Under the pieces are notes generated by a model. The model searched no databases. It had not been told where the DNA came from and saw only the letters and a program-made list of their open reading frames with translations. From an uncultured Acidimicrobiaceae bacterium (GTDB lineage: Bacteria > Actinomycetota > Acidimicrobiia > Acidimicrobiales > Ilumatobacteraceae), in contig CAIXIJ010000045.1 in NCBI GenBank assembly GCA_903919455.1, forward strand, positions 1 through 64,000: a DNA stretch of 64,000 nt. The letters are read 5' to 3'. The first letter of the stretch is position 1, and each line of letters starts with the position of its first letter. This document shows positions 7,780-16,649 of the stretch, in pieces. Position numbers and translations under genes: made by a program.

Positions 7780-8787
7780 TCACGCTGAGACGTTCGAACC
7801 CAGTGTGACGGCAACGGCCTCGGCGAAGTGACACGCCACCGGGTGGCCTTGGCCACGATCGATGAGCGCGGGCTCTTCCACCGAGCAGATCTCCTGCGCC
7901 ATCGGGCAACGGGTACGGAAACGGCAACCCGACGGCGGGTTGATGGGGCTGGGCACTTCGCCCTGCAGCATGATCCGCTGACGCTCGCGTTCGACGATCG
8001 GGTCGGCCTGCGGCACAGCCGACAGAAGGGCCCGGGTGTACGGGTGTGCCGAAGCCGAGTACAGCTCTTCAGCCGGGCCGACCTCCACCACCTTGCCGAG
8101 GTACATCACGGCCACGCTGTCGCTGATGTGGCGCACCACCGAGAGGTCGTGGGCGATGAACAGATAGCTCAGGCCCAGTTGCTCCTGCAGGTCTTGGAGC
8201 AGGTTCACCACGCCGGCCTGGATGCTCACGTCGAGCGCCGACACGGGTTCGTCGAGCACGATGAACGACGGGTTCAGCGCGAGAGCACGAGCCACGCCGA
8301 CACGCTGGCGCTGGCCGCCGGAGAACTCGTGCGGGAAGCGCCGTGCATGGTCGGGGGCGAGGCCCACCAACTCCAGCAGCTCGGCCACTCGGTCCTGGTG
8401 GTTACCCTCCACCTTCTGGATCTGTAGCGGCTCGGCGATGGATGCGCCGATGGTCATCTTCGGATCCAACGATGCATACGGGTCTTGGAAGACGATCTGC
8501 ATGCTGCGGCGCAGTTTGCGCAGGTCCTTGGCCGGCAGGCCGACCAGCTCGGTGCCCTGGAACTTCACCGAGCCCGCCGTGGGCTCGATGAGACGCAGAA
8601 TGCAACGGCCGACGGTGGTCTTACCCGAGCCGGACTCCCCCACCAGACCGACGGTCTTACCCGACGGCACGGTGAGGCTGACGTCGCTCACTGCATGCAC
8701 CGTGCGACGAATCACGCGCAGCCCATGGCTGGATTTCACCGTGAATTCCTTGGTGAGGTTGGCGACCTCCACCACGGGGGCGGTCAT
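7780..8787 (-). CDS. Oligopeptide/dipeptide ABC transporter ATP-binding protein (OppF type)
   Basis: 335 residues. One ABC domain: Walker [10 protein letters not shown] (about residue 50), signature [15 protein letters not shown], Walker [13 protein letters not shown] and the H-loop IAHDLSVV. The C-terminal oligo_HPY extension has [16 protein letters not shown], the Cys cluster found in Opp/Dpp ATPases that in some family members binds an iron-sulfur cluster. It works with the OppD-type ATPase just upstream, which its ATG overlaps by 4 bases (8784-8787). It is the last gene of a five-gene transporter operon (SBP-B-C-D-F); the substrate is not defined by sequence. Confidence 0.93.
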   Translation of the reverse strand: MTAPVVEVANLTKEFTVKSSHGLRVIRRTVHAVSDVSLTVPSGKTVGLVGESGSGKTTVGRCILRLIEPTAGSVKFQGTELVGLPAKDLRKLRRSMQIVFQDPYASLDPKMTIGASIAEPLQIQKVEGNHQDRVAELLELVGLAPDHARRFPHEFSGGQRQRVGVARALALNPSFIVLDEPVSALDVSIQAGVVNLLQDLQEQLGLSYLFIAHDLSVVRHISDSVAVMYLGKVVEVGPAEELYSASAHPYTRALLSAVPQADPIVERERQRIMLQGEVPSPINPPSGCRFRTRCPMAQEICSVEEPALIDRGQGHPVACHFAEAVAVTLGSNVSA

Positions 8788-9761
8788 ACGAGGGCCTCCA
8801 ATTCCTGGGCACGCACGCAGGCAGTCTCCGTACGACGGACCTGGATGAGTTCGGGGACATCACCGGCGCACTCCGGCGCGGCATGCGCACAGCGGACGCG
8901 GAATGCGCAACCACTGGGCGGCTGCAGCATGTTTGGTGGCGCACCCGGGATGGGCGACAGGCGCTCGCGACCCAGCGTGGGCTGCGATGCGAGCAGACCG
9001 CGCGTGTACGGATGGTCCGACTGGTGGAACAGTGAATGCACATCGGCACGCTCCACCACCCGACCGGCGTACATCACCTGCACGCGGTCGGCCATACGAG
9101 CCACCACACCGAGGTCGTGGGTGATGAGCACCACTGCGGTGCCCATCTCTTTGCGGATGCGGTCGATCACTTCGAGGATCTGTGCCTGCACCGTCACGTC
9201 GAGCGCCGTGGTGGGCTCGTCGGCGATGAGCACCTTCGGGTCGTTGGCGATGGCCATCGCGATCATCACGCGTTGGCGCATGCCGCCCGAGAACTCGTGT
9301 GCGTACTGCCGGGCACGCTGCTCGGGTTGGGGAATGCCGACGATGTCGAGCAGTTCCACCGCACGCTTGGCGGCGTCGTCCTTGGACATGCCGTGGTGGT
9401 GCGCCAAGACCATCTCGGCCACCTGCGCACCCACACGGTGCACCGGGTTCAGTGCCGACAGCGGGTCTTGGAAAATCATCGCCACGTTGTTGCCACGCAC
9501 CTTGCGGAGCGTGCGTTGGTTTGCGCCCACCAGTTCGGTGTCGCCCACCTTCGCCGAGCCCTCGATGACCGCATTGCGGCCCAGCAGGCCCATGACAGCG
9601 AGGAACGAGACCGACTTACCCGAGCCACTCTCGCCCACCACGCCCAGCACTTCGCCGGGTTGCACGTCGAGGCTGACACCGCGAACGGCCTGCACGTTGC
9701 CGAGCAGGGTCTTGAACGTGACGCGCAGGTCGCGGATCGACAGAGCGGATTCCGTGCTCAC
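8784..9761 (-). CDS. Oligopeptide/dipeptide ABC transporter ATP-binding protein (OppD type)
   Basis: 325 residues from a GTG at 9761, preceded by AGGAGG with about 5 bases spacing; the GTG overlaps the upstream permease stop (GTGA). ABC motifs: Walker A GESGSGKS, signature [16 protein letters not shown], Walker [14 protein letters not shown] and ITHDLGVV. The C-terminal Cys motif [14 protein letters not shown] resembles that of the partner ATPase. It forms the cytoplasmic heterodimer that powers the OppB/OppC-type channel. An upstream in-frame ATG exists but would extend over the permease gene and lacks a ribosome binding site. Confidence 0.93.
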   Translation of the reverse strand: MSTESALSIRDLRVTFKTLLGNVQAVRGVSLDVQPGEVLGVVGESGSGKSVSFLAVMGLLGRNAVIEGSAKVGDTELVGANQRTLRKVRGNNVAMIFQDPLSALNPVHRVGAQVAEMVLAHHHGMSKDDAAKRAVELLDIVGIPQPEQRARQYAHEFSGGMRQRVMIAMAIANDPKVLIADEPTTALDVTVQAQILEVIDRIRKEMGTAVVLITHDLGVVARMADRVQVMYAGRVVERADVHSLFHQSDHPYTRGLLASQPTLGRERLSPIPGAPPNMLQPPSGCAFRVRCAHAAPECAGDVPELIQVRRTETACVRAQELEALV

Positions 9762-10753
9762 TTGACCTCCTGCTGCATCTTCGGGTCCACCGCGTCGCGG
9801 AGGCCGTCGCCGATGAAGTTGATGCACAGCGAAAGAATGATGAAGAACACTCCGGGGAAGACCACGAGCCACCAGTAACCCGGCGGAACAGCCTTCTTGG
9901 AGTCACGAATCAGCAGACCCAGCGACGTCATTCCCGAGCCGGCGTCGGGGCCGAAGCCGAAGAAGCTCAGGGTGGCCTCGGCGCTGATGGCGCCCACCAC
10001 GGCAAACGTGAGAGCCACCATGATCTGACCAACCGAGTTCGGCAGCAGGTGACGGAACATGATGCGACTCGACGAGGCGCCAAGCGCACGGGCGGCCTCG
10101 ATGAACTCACGTTCCTTCAACTGTTTCACCTGGCCGCGAATGAGGCGCGCCACGCCCATCCAGCCCACCACGGTGAGCAGAATCACGAGGAACCTCACCG
10201 ACGACGTGTCGCCCATGATGGCGGTGACCCAGTCGACGTTCTTGAGCATGCCGCGCACGATGACGAGCACCACGAGCAGCGGCAGGGCAAGGTAGATGTC
10301 GGTGACACGCATCAGGATGTCGTCGAGCCAACCGCCCTTGTAGCCGGCCAGGCCACCCACCAGGGTGCCCAGCAACACGGAGCCGATAGCCGTGAACAGA
10401 CCGATCATCAGCGACACCTGTGCGCCGTAGATGATGCGGCTATAGAGGTCGCGGCCGTTGCTATCGGTGCCGAACCACGCAAGATTGAACGGCGCCAGGT
10501 TCTGGTTCGGGTGGCCAGCCTCGGCCTTGAAGATCGACTCGTTAATGCCGTACCGGGCGGTGATGGGCGACAGCACGACGAAGATGATGATCATCGTGAG
10601 CACGATGGCCGAAACGAATGCGGCGCGGTGGTTCACGAACCGCTTGGCCGCCATGCGCTTGGGCGACAGCGACGTTTGCAGCACGCCGATGGAGTCGTCG
10701 TGGTGCAGATCGGCGGGTGGATCGACGTGGTTCAGTTCTTGGAACTCAGTCAA
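9758..10753 (-). CDS. Oligopeptide/dipeptide ABC transporter permease (OppC type)
   Basis: 331 residues with the OppC-type N-terminal region (AAKRFVNHRAAFVSAIVLTM), six membrane helices and the BPD_transp_1 EAA loop EFIEAARALGASSSRIMFRH, the contact site for the ATPase. The LGTDSNGRDLYSR-type segment typical of OppC appears as FGTDSNGRDLYSRIIYGAQV. It overlaps OppB by 8 bases upstream and OppD by 4 bases downstream, which implies translational coupling. Confidence 0.93.
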   Translation of the reverse strand: MTEFQELNHVDPPADLHHDDSIGVLQTSLSPKRMAAKRFVNHRAAFVSAIVLTMIIIFVVLSPITARYGINESIFKAEAGHPNQNLAPFNLAWFGTDSNGRDLYSRIIYGAQVSLMIGLFTAIGSVLLGTLVGGLAGYKGGWLDDILMRVTDIYLALPLLVVLVIVRGMLKNVDWVTAIMGDTSSVRFLVILLTVVGWMGVARLIRGQVKQLKEREFIEAARALGASSSRIMFRHLLPNSVGQIMVALTFAVVGAISAEATLSFFGFGPDAGSGMTSLGLLIRDSKKAVPPGYWWLVVFPGVFFIILSLCINFIGDGLRDAVDPKMQQEVK

Positions 10754-11735
10754 GACGGATCCTCGGGTCGAGCCAGGCGTACGCGAGATCCGCCAGGAGG
10801 TTGAACAGGATGACCGAACTGGTGATGATGACCATCCACGGCATCAGCTCGGGGAAGTCGCCGTTGCTCTGGGCGTTCAGGAAGAACACGCCCATGCCGG
10901 GGTAGTCGAAGACCGCTTCGGAGATGATGAGGCCACCCACGATGGCGCCGATGTCGAGCGCAGCGAGGGTGACGATGGGGATCATGGCGTTGCGCAGCGC
11001 GTGCTTCACCAGCACTCGCCGCTCGGAGATGCCCTTCGAGCGTGCGGTGCGCAGGTAGTCGCTGTTCAGCACGTCGAGCAGCGAGGCGCGCATGTAACGG
11101 CTGTAACTGGCGATGCTCTGGATGGAGACCACGATCACCGGCAGGATCATGTACTTCAGCATGAGCACCGGGTCGAAGCCCTGGTGGCCCGGCGGGTACA
11201 GACCCGAGGTGGGTAGCAGCGGCTCTCCGAACCACTTGGCCCACTGCACACCGAAGAACAACTGCAGGATGATGGCCGAGATGAACGGCTGCACGGAGAA
11301 ACCGATGATGGCTCCGGTGTTTACTGCCGTGTCGCGCAGGCGGCCCGGCTTGAGGGCAGCGAAGATGCCAAGAGAGAGGCCAATGGGGATGCTCACCATC
11401 ACGGCCAGCAGACCGAGGCGGATGGTGTTGACGAGCGCGATCTTCAGGTTCGGCCACACCGGGCGACTGCCCTTGATGCTGACCTGCCAGTTGCCGGTGA
11501 CGAACCCCTTCAGCCACACGAAGTAGCCACGCACGTAGCCGCTGAAACCAGGCCACAGGCCATTCGTCTCCACGTACTGCGCCATCTTCTCGGGGTCCTT
11601 CGCGACGCGCGGGTTTGCACGTGCGTAACTCGCCAGAGGATTCGTCGCAAGGCGCAGGGCGCAGTACACGACGAACGTCACGATGAACAACGTCGGGATT
11701 GCCCACAGCAATCGACGGACGATGAACCTCAGCAA
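10746..11735 (-). CDS. Oligopeptide/dipeptide ABC transporter permease (OppB type), TTG start
   Basis: 329 residues. It begins with TTG at 11735, preceded by GGAGG at about 7 bases, and opens LRFIVRRLLWAIPTLFIVTF, the standard OppB first helix. The EAA loop is SDYLRTARSKGISERRVLVK. The region after helix 1 (PEKMAQYVETNGLWPGFSGY) is a periplasmic insertion typical of peptide and nickel permeases. A strong hairpin (11753-11789) separates it from the binding-protein gene upstream. Confidence 0.93.
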   Translation of the reverse strand: MLRFIVRRLLWAIPTLFIVTFVVYCALRLATNPLASYARANPRVAKDPEKMAQYVETNGLWPGFSGYVRGYFVWLKGFVTGNWQVSIKGSRPVWPNLKIALVNTIRLGLLAVMVSIPIGLSLGIFAALKPGRLRDTAVNTGAIIGFSVQPFISAIILQLFFGVQWAKWFGEPLLPTSGLYPPGHQGFDPVLMLKYMILPVIVVSIQSIASYSRYMRASLLDVLNSDYLRTARSKGISERRVLVKHALRNAMIPIVTLAALDIGAIVGGLIISEAVFDYPGMGVFFLNAQSNGDFPELMPWMVIITSSVILFNLLADLAYAWLDPRIRLD

Positions 11736-11752
11736 ACCTGCCTCCTCTACTG

Positions 11753-11789
11753 GACAGCGGGGCCGATCGAAACGACCGGCCCCGCTGTC
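11753..11789 (-). promoter_or_regulatory. Intercistronic hairpin between binding-protein and permease genes
   Basis: A perfect 13-bp stem (GACAGCGGGGCCG at 11753-11765 with CGGCCCCGCTGTC at 11777-11789) extends through one mismatch to three more pairs and a triloop. No T-tract follows on the minus strand, so it is better read as a 3'-stabilising or attenuating element that lets the binding protein be made in excess over the permeases than as a simple terminator. Confidence 0.75.
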
Positions 11790-11818
11790 ACGGGTTACTA
11801 CTTACTTCAGTGCGGAAA

Positions 11819-13555
11819 TCAGAGGATCTCGACCACGGGCTCGTCGGCCATCAGTGGCGTGAGCTTGTAGTCGCCATCATTCGTGGTGTCGTAGACACCC
11901 ATCGTGAGGGGGGCCGAGATCAGCCACTGATACCACGACGAGTTGGCGCACTCGGTGATCGGGTTGAGGCAACCCGGCCACTGCTCGGCACCGATGACGA
12001 TCTGGCCGTCACCATCCACGTCGGTCCACTGGTTGAAGTTGATGAACGCGAGGTAGTTGTTCAGTTCAGCCTCGACCGGACCGCCGACCTTGTCGGTGCG
12101 GTACACGCCGGACTTCGGGAACTGGAACGTGGGCAGCATGACCCAGTCTTCGCGCATCATCTTGATGGCATCCTTGATGAGGCCAGCGCGCTCGTCGAGG
12201 TCGATGGTGGCGTCAGCCTTCTCCAGCAGTGCGCTGGCTTCCTCGTTGCACCAACCCTGGCTGTTCTGGCCAGCCTGGTTGTTGGCATCCGACGGCACCT
12301 GGTCGCAGGTGAAGCTACCGGTGAGGTAAGCCGGGTCCGGCGGTGCGGTGCTGATGTACATGCCGAGGTCGTAGTCCATGGCGGGCAGACGCTTCTGGAA
12401 CACGCACTCTGCCTCGCAGTTGTCGGCGACGACATTGAAGCCGGCGGCCTGCATCAGCGGGATGAGGAACGCCTGGGTGTTCTCACGGCGGGTGTTGCCG
12501 GTGTTGATCATCCAGCGGATCTCGGGCGCATCGGCACCGTCCTTCGCCCAGTAGCCGTTGCCATCCTTCGCCCAGCCGGCGTCGGTCATCAGCTTCTCGG
12601 CCGCTGCCGGATCGTAGGTGTTCTGGAACGTGGTCTCGTCGCAGTAACGGCCCGGCACGATGGGACCGCAGGTGAGCTGCTTGGCACCGGCCACGATGGG
12701 CTCGTAGACCTGAGCCATGAGGCCCTCGACGTCGATCGACTGAGCGAATGCCTGGCGGAACGTGGCGTCGGCGAACGGGCCGTCGTTCTGCTGGAAGTAC
12801 AGACCCTCGTAGTCGCCACCGAACTGGATGGAGACCTTCACGTTCGAGTCGCCCTTCACCGCGTCAGCGGTTTCGGGGCTGTACTGCGGGTAGATGAAGT
12901 CGACTTCGCTGGAGAGCAGCGAGGCGATTTCGGTCTCGGCGTCGGCCTTCGGCACCATCACGACCTTCTGCACCACAGCCTTGTCGTCGCCCCAGTAGTT
13001 CTCGTTCGGGACGAGAATTTCCTGGTTCGCATCCCACGACTCGAGCTTGTAGGGACGGTTCGAGAACGGGAAGTCGGTCTGGAAGTCGCCCGAGACGTCG
13101 TTGCAGTCGGCAACGGCAGCCTTCTTGATGAGCGAGCCGAAAAGACCACGGTACGGGGCGTACACGGTCTTGAACGTGGCGACGACCTGGTGGTCGCTTT
13201 CGCCAGCCTCGACCGAAATGATCTGGTCGTAGCCGGAGGTGGACAATGAGCCCACGGTGTTCATCACGGCGTCGAACGTGCAGACGAAGTCGTCGGCGGT
13301 GATGGGCGAGCCATCGTCCCACACGGCCTTGTCGTTGATGTTGTAGGTGATCTTCATTGCCGGCGTCTCGGCAGCGACGGTCGTGTCCGAGCCGCCGGCC
13401 GTGGTCTCCGAACCAGCGGTCGTCTCCGTACCGCCAGTGGTTTCCGTGGCACCTGCGGTTGTGGGGCTCGAACTGCTATCGCTGCCACATGCGGCAACGA
13501 CGAGTGCGAGACCGACCGCGAGAGCAGCGAGCTTGCTGCTGTTGCTAGTCCTCAC
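11819..13555 (-). CDS. Extracellular solute-binding lipoprotein, family 5, with apparent N-lobe deletion
   Basis: 578 residues from a GTG at 13555 preceded by AGGAGG at 9 bases. A lipoprotein signal ends in VVAACGSDS (Cys about residue 23), followed by a Ser/Thr/Gly linker with repeated ETTAG. After the linker the SBP_bac_5 domain starts abruptly at about residue 65 with AMKITYNINDKAVWDDGSPI, the segment usually found some 80-100 residues into the mature domain (DG.PITADDF). The early strands (normally GGTL.. up to LA..W) seem to be missing. The rest is typical, through PFSNRPYKLESWD, to the C-terminus. It feeds the OppBCDF-type transporter downstream. Whether it still binds ligand is uncertain. 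Confidence 0.85.
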   Translation of the reverse strand: MRTSNSSKLAALAVGLALVVAACGSDSSSSPTTAGATETTGGTETTAGSETTAGGSDTTVAAETPAMKITYNINDKAVWDDGSPITADDFVCTFDAVMNTVGSLSTSGYDQIISVEAGESDHQVVATFKTVYAPYRGLFGSLIKKAAVADCNDVSGDFQTDFPFSNRPYKLESWDANQEILVPNENYWGDDKAVVQKVVMVPKADAETEIASLLSSEVDFIYPQYSPETADAVKGDSNVKVSIQFGGDYEGLYFQQNDGPFADATFRQAFAQSIDVEGLMAQVYEPIVAGAKQLTCGPIVPGRYCDETTFQNTYDPAAAEKLMTDAGWAKDGNGYWAKDGADAPEIRWMINTGNTRRENTQAFLIPLMQAAGFNVVADNCEAECVFQKRLPAMDYDLGMYISTAPPDPAYLTGSFTCDQVPSDANNQAGQNSQGWCNEEASALLEKADATIDLDERAGLIKDAIKMMREDWVMLPTFQFPKSGVYRTDKVGGPVEAELNNYLAFINFNQWTDVDGDGQIVIGAEQWPGCLNPITECANSSWYQWLISAPLTMGVYDTTNDGDYKLTPLMADEPVVEIL

Positions 13556-13697
13556 GTGAATGGTCCTCCTGATGTGAGTGGAGGGAGGTGACTGGTGATG
13601 CGGGATCACCTACGCCTGCAAAGTCCTCCCCGATCCGTGCAAGCACGAAAAGGGTAGCACGACCCATTACCACCGGGTCGCCACACCGGCAGGCTGT

Positions 13698-14465
13698 TCA
13701 GGATCCGAGTTTGCAGATGCGCGCGAACTCGTCGGCGTCGAGGCTGGCGCCACCCACCAGTGCGCCATCCACATCGGGCTGAGCCATCAATTCGGCGATG
13801 GTGCCGGCCTTCACGCTGCCGCCGTACTGGATGCGCACCGATGCGGCGGCATCCACACCGGCGAGTTCGGACACGCAGGCCCGGATGGCGGCGCACACCT
13901 GCTGCGCATCGTCGGCAGTGGCCGTGCGCCCGGTGCCGATCGCCCAGATCGGCTCGTAGGCAATAACGAGTGAGGCGACCTGCTCGGGCTTGCGGCCAGC
14001 AAGACCAGCGCGCACCTGGCTCAGCACCTTGGTCTCGGTGCCACCCGCTTCACGCTCTTCCAGGGTCTCCCCCACGCACATGATCGGCGTCATGCCGTAC
14101 TGCTGGATAGCAGCCACTTTCTTGTTCACCATCTCGTCGGTCTCGCCGAACAACTCGCGACGCTCGCTGTGGCCGCAGATGACGTACTGCACGCCGAGCT
14201 TGCCCAGGAATGCCGGCGACACCTCACCGGTGTAGGCGCCCTTCTCTTCCCAGTGACAGTGTTGTGCACCGAGCGCGTAGCGGAGCTTGTCGGTGTCGAT
14301 GACCGTCTGCACGCTGCGGATGTCGGTGAACGGAGGGTGAATGCTCACATCGACCCGCTCCAACTCGTCTTTGCCCACCAGGTAGGCAAGCTTCTGCAAC
14401 GTGGCGATGGCCTCGAAGTGATTGAGGTTCATCTTCCAGTTGCCGGAGATGAGTGGCTTACGCAT
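13698..14465 (-). CDS. tpiA: Triosephosphate isomerase
   Basis: 255 residues from the ATG at 14465; the longer open frame upstream lies within pgk. It interconverts dihydroxyacetone phosphate and glyceraldehyde-3-phosphate. Active-site residues are all present: GNWKMN (N9, K11), the electrophile His in VICGHSERR (H99), the base Glu in AYEPIWAIGTG (E171, followed by the flexible loop 6) and the phosphate-binding QYGGSVK. It overlaps the pgk 3' end by 8 bases, which implies translational coupling in a gap-pgk-tpiA operon. A weak stem (13660-13665 with 13675-13680), with TTTT further along, lies downstream. Confidence 0.97.
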   Translation of the reverse strand: MRKPLISGNWKMNLNHFEAIATLQKLAYLVGKDELERVDVSIHPPFTDIRSVQTVIDTDKLRYALGAQHCHWEEKGAYTGEVSPAFLGKLGVQYVICGHSERRELFGETDEMVNKKVAAIQQYGMTPIMCVGETLEEREAGGTETKVLSQVRAGLAGRKPEQVASLVIAYEPIWAIGTGRTATADDAQQVCAAIRACVSELAGVDAAASVRIQYGGSVKAGTIAELMAQPDVDGALVGGASLDADEFARICKLGS

Positions 14466-15570
14466 TCGGGGCTCCTCGCAGTGCTTCGAGACCGGGCAGG
14501 TCGCCCAACTCCAGCAGTTCCAGTGACGCACCGCCGCCGGTACTCACGTGCGACACCTCGTCGTCGAGACGGAACTGCGCCAGAGCCGCAGCGCTGTCGC
14601 CGCCGCCCACCACGGTGAATGCCTTGGTGTCGGCCATGGCCTGGGCAACGGTGCGGGTGCCGGCCTCGAAACGCGGGTCTTCGAACATGCCCATCGGGCC
14701 GTTCCAGAACACGGTACGGGCATCCATGATCACGTCGCTGAATGCTGCTGCGGAGCCAGGCCCGATGTCGAAGCCCTTGGCACCCTCTGGCAGACGTGTG
14801 CCGAACGTGGCGAAGTTGCCCTGCGCATCCACGCCGACAATGTCGTCTGGCAGATGAATGGTCTTGCCGCTCGCCACCGACTCGGCCAGCAGACGACGGC
14901 AGGTCTCCACCTGATCCGGCTCGAACAGCGAGTCGCCGATCGGGTTGCCCTGCGCTGCAAGGAAGGTGAAGCACATCGCCCCACCCACCACCAGCGCATC
15001 GACGCTGCGCAGCAGGGCCTCCACCACGCCGAGCTTGTCGCTGATCTTGGAACCACCGAGCACGGCCACGAACGGGTGCTTCGGTTCGTTGCGCAGGCCG
15101 AGGAGCACCTCGACCTCCTTGGCGAGCAAGAGCCCCATGGCGCTGGGCAGCGTGCGCGGCGGGCCCACGATGCTGGCGTGCGCGCGGTGGCATGCGCCGA
15201 ACGCGTCGTCGACGTACATGTCGATGCCGTCGACCAGTTGCGCCACGAACGCTGGGTCGTTGGCTTCCTCACCTGCGTCGAAGCGCAGGTTCTCCAGCAG
15301 TTCCACACCGGGTGCGAGCTCGGCGAGGCGGGCACGCACGGCATCCATCGAGTACTTGGGGTTCGGCTGACCCTTTGGCCGGCCGAGGTGCGAACAGGTG
15401 ACCACCTGCGCACCGCGTTCGGTGAGCCAGTTGATGGTGGGGAGCGCGGCGCGGATGCGGAAGTCGTCGGTGATCTCCCCGTTCTCCATCGGAACGTTGA
15501 AATCGGTGCGAACGAGTACCCGCTTGCCGCGCACGTCACCGAGGTCGGCGAGCGTGGGGATGCGGCTCAT
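14458..15570 (-). CDS. pgk: Phosphoglycerate kinase
   Basis: 370 residues, slightly shorter than the usual 390-415. It transfers phosphate from 1,3-bisphosphoglycerate to ADP. Family blocks: RTDFNVPMENGEITDDFRI (substrate basic patch), HLGRPKG, GGSKISDKLGV, the nucleotide-site FWNGPMGMFED, and C-terminal VVGGGDSAAAL with STGGGASLELLE. It starts one base after the gap stop and overlaps tpiA, in the standard glycolytic order. Confidence 0.97.
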   Translation of the reverse strand: MSRIPTLADLGDVRGKRVLVRTDFNVPMENGEITDDFRIRAALPTINWLTERGAQVVTCSHLGRPKGQPNPKYSMDAVRARLAELAPGVELLENLRFDAGEEANDPAFVAQLVDGIDMYVDDAFGACHRAHASIVGPPRTLPSAMGLLLAKEVEVLLGLRNEPKHPFVAVLGGSKISDKLGVVEALLRSVDALVVGGAMCFTFLAAQGNPIGDSLFEPDQVETCRRLLAESVASGKTIHLPDDIVGVDAQGNFATFGTRLPEGAKGFDIGPGSAAAFSDVIMDARTVFWNGPMGMFEDPRFEAGTRTVAQAMADTKAFTVVGGGDSAAALAQFRLDDEVSHVSTGGGASLELLELGDLPGLEALRGAPNA

Positions 15571-15571
15571 G

Positions 15572-16594
15572 TCACTTCTTCTTACGCTTGGCTGCCTTGG
15601 CGCCGGCGAACAGCGTGGTGTCGACCAGACGGTTCGAGTAGCCCCACTCGTTGTCGTACCACGACAACACCTTCACCATCTTGCCCATGCTCATGGTGAG
15701 GCCGCCATCGAAGATGCTGGAGTGCGGGTTGCCCTGGATGTCGCTGGAGACGATCGGGTCTTCGGTGTACTCGAGGATGCCCTTGAGCGAACCCTTGGCA
15801 GCCTTCTTGAAGGCAGCGTTGATCTGCTCCACGGTGGCAGCGGTCTTCAGGTTGGCAGTGAAGTCGACCACCGACCCGGTGGGCACCGGCACACGCAGCG
15901 ACGTGCCATCGAGCTTGCCCTTCATCGACTGCAGCACCAGCGAGGTGGCGCGCGCGGCGCCGGTGCTGGTGGGCACGATGTTGATGGCGGCGCCGCGAGC
16001 GCGGCGCAGGTCGTTGTGCGGGCCGTCGACGAGCTGCTGGTCGCCGGTGTAGGCGTGCACGGTCTGCATGAGGCCCTGCTCCACACCGAAGGCATCGTCG
16101 AGCACCTTCACCAGCGGCACGAAGCAGTTGGTGGTGCAGCTGGCGTTGGAGATGACCTTCTGCGTCGAGAAGTCGAAATCCTTGTGGTTCACGCCGTACA
16201 CGAACGTGGCATCGGCGCCATCGCACGGGGCCGACACGATGACGAGCGGGGCCCCGCCCTCGAGGTGGTAGGCCGCAGTGGCGCGCTTGGTGAAGATGCC
16301 GGTGCTCTCGATGACCACATCCACACCCAGGTCGCCCCACGGCAGGTTCTTCGGATCGCGCTCGCTGAGCACGAGCAGCTCATCGCCATCGACCGAGATG
16401 CCACCCTTGCTGGCCTTGATGGTCTGCGGCAGTACGCCGAGCACGGAGTCGTACTTCAGGAGGTGCGCCATCGTGTCGAGGGAGCCGAGGTCGTTCACCG
16501 CCACGATGTCGATGTCGGCGCCGCGCTCTTTCACCGCGCGGAAGAAGTTGCGCCCAATGCGCCCGAAACCGTTGATACCGACGCGAACCGTCAT
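15572..16594 (-). CDS. gap: Glyceraldehyde-3-phosphate dehydrogenase, type I
   Basis: 340 residues from the ATG at 16594, with AAAGGA about 9 bases upstream. Rossmann motif INGFGRIGRNFFRA, active-site NASCTTNCFVPL (catalytic C153) and the conserved SWYDNEWGYSNRLVDT near the C-terminus. VAVNDLG after strand 2 suggests NAD preference. The C-terminus ends in a Lys-rich tail (AKAAKRKKK). It heads the gap-pgk-tpiA operon, 55 bases downstream of rapZ. In most actinobacteria yvcK and whiA lie between rapZ and gap; neither is here. Confidence 0.97.
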   Translation of the reverse strand: MTVRVGINGFGRIGRNFFRAVKERGADIDIVAVNDLGSLDTMAHLLKYDSVLGVLPQTIKASKGGISVDGDELLVLSERDPKNLPWGDLGVDVVIESTGIFTKRATAAYHLEGGAPLVIVSAPCDGADATFVYGVNHKDFDFSTQKVISNASCTTNCFVPLVKVLDDAFGVEQGLMQTVHAYTGDQQLVDGPHNDLRRARGAAINIVPTSTGAARATSLVLQSMKGKLDGTSLRVPVPTGSVVDFTANLKTAATVEQINAAFKKAAKGSLKGILEYTEDPIVSSDIQGNPHSSIFDGGLTMSMGKMVKVLSWYDNEWGYSNRLVDTTLFAGAKAAKRKKK

Positions 16595-16649
16595 GGCGGC
16601 GTGTCCTTTCAATTGATGGATTGCACCGACGACACTACTCGCTGCGTGG

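Noticed and set aside
13660-13680. Terminator after tpiA (CGACCC/GGGTCG)
   Set aside because: Stem is only 6 bp and the T-run is about 8 bases away, so support is too weak to list it as a terminator.
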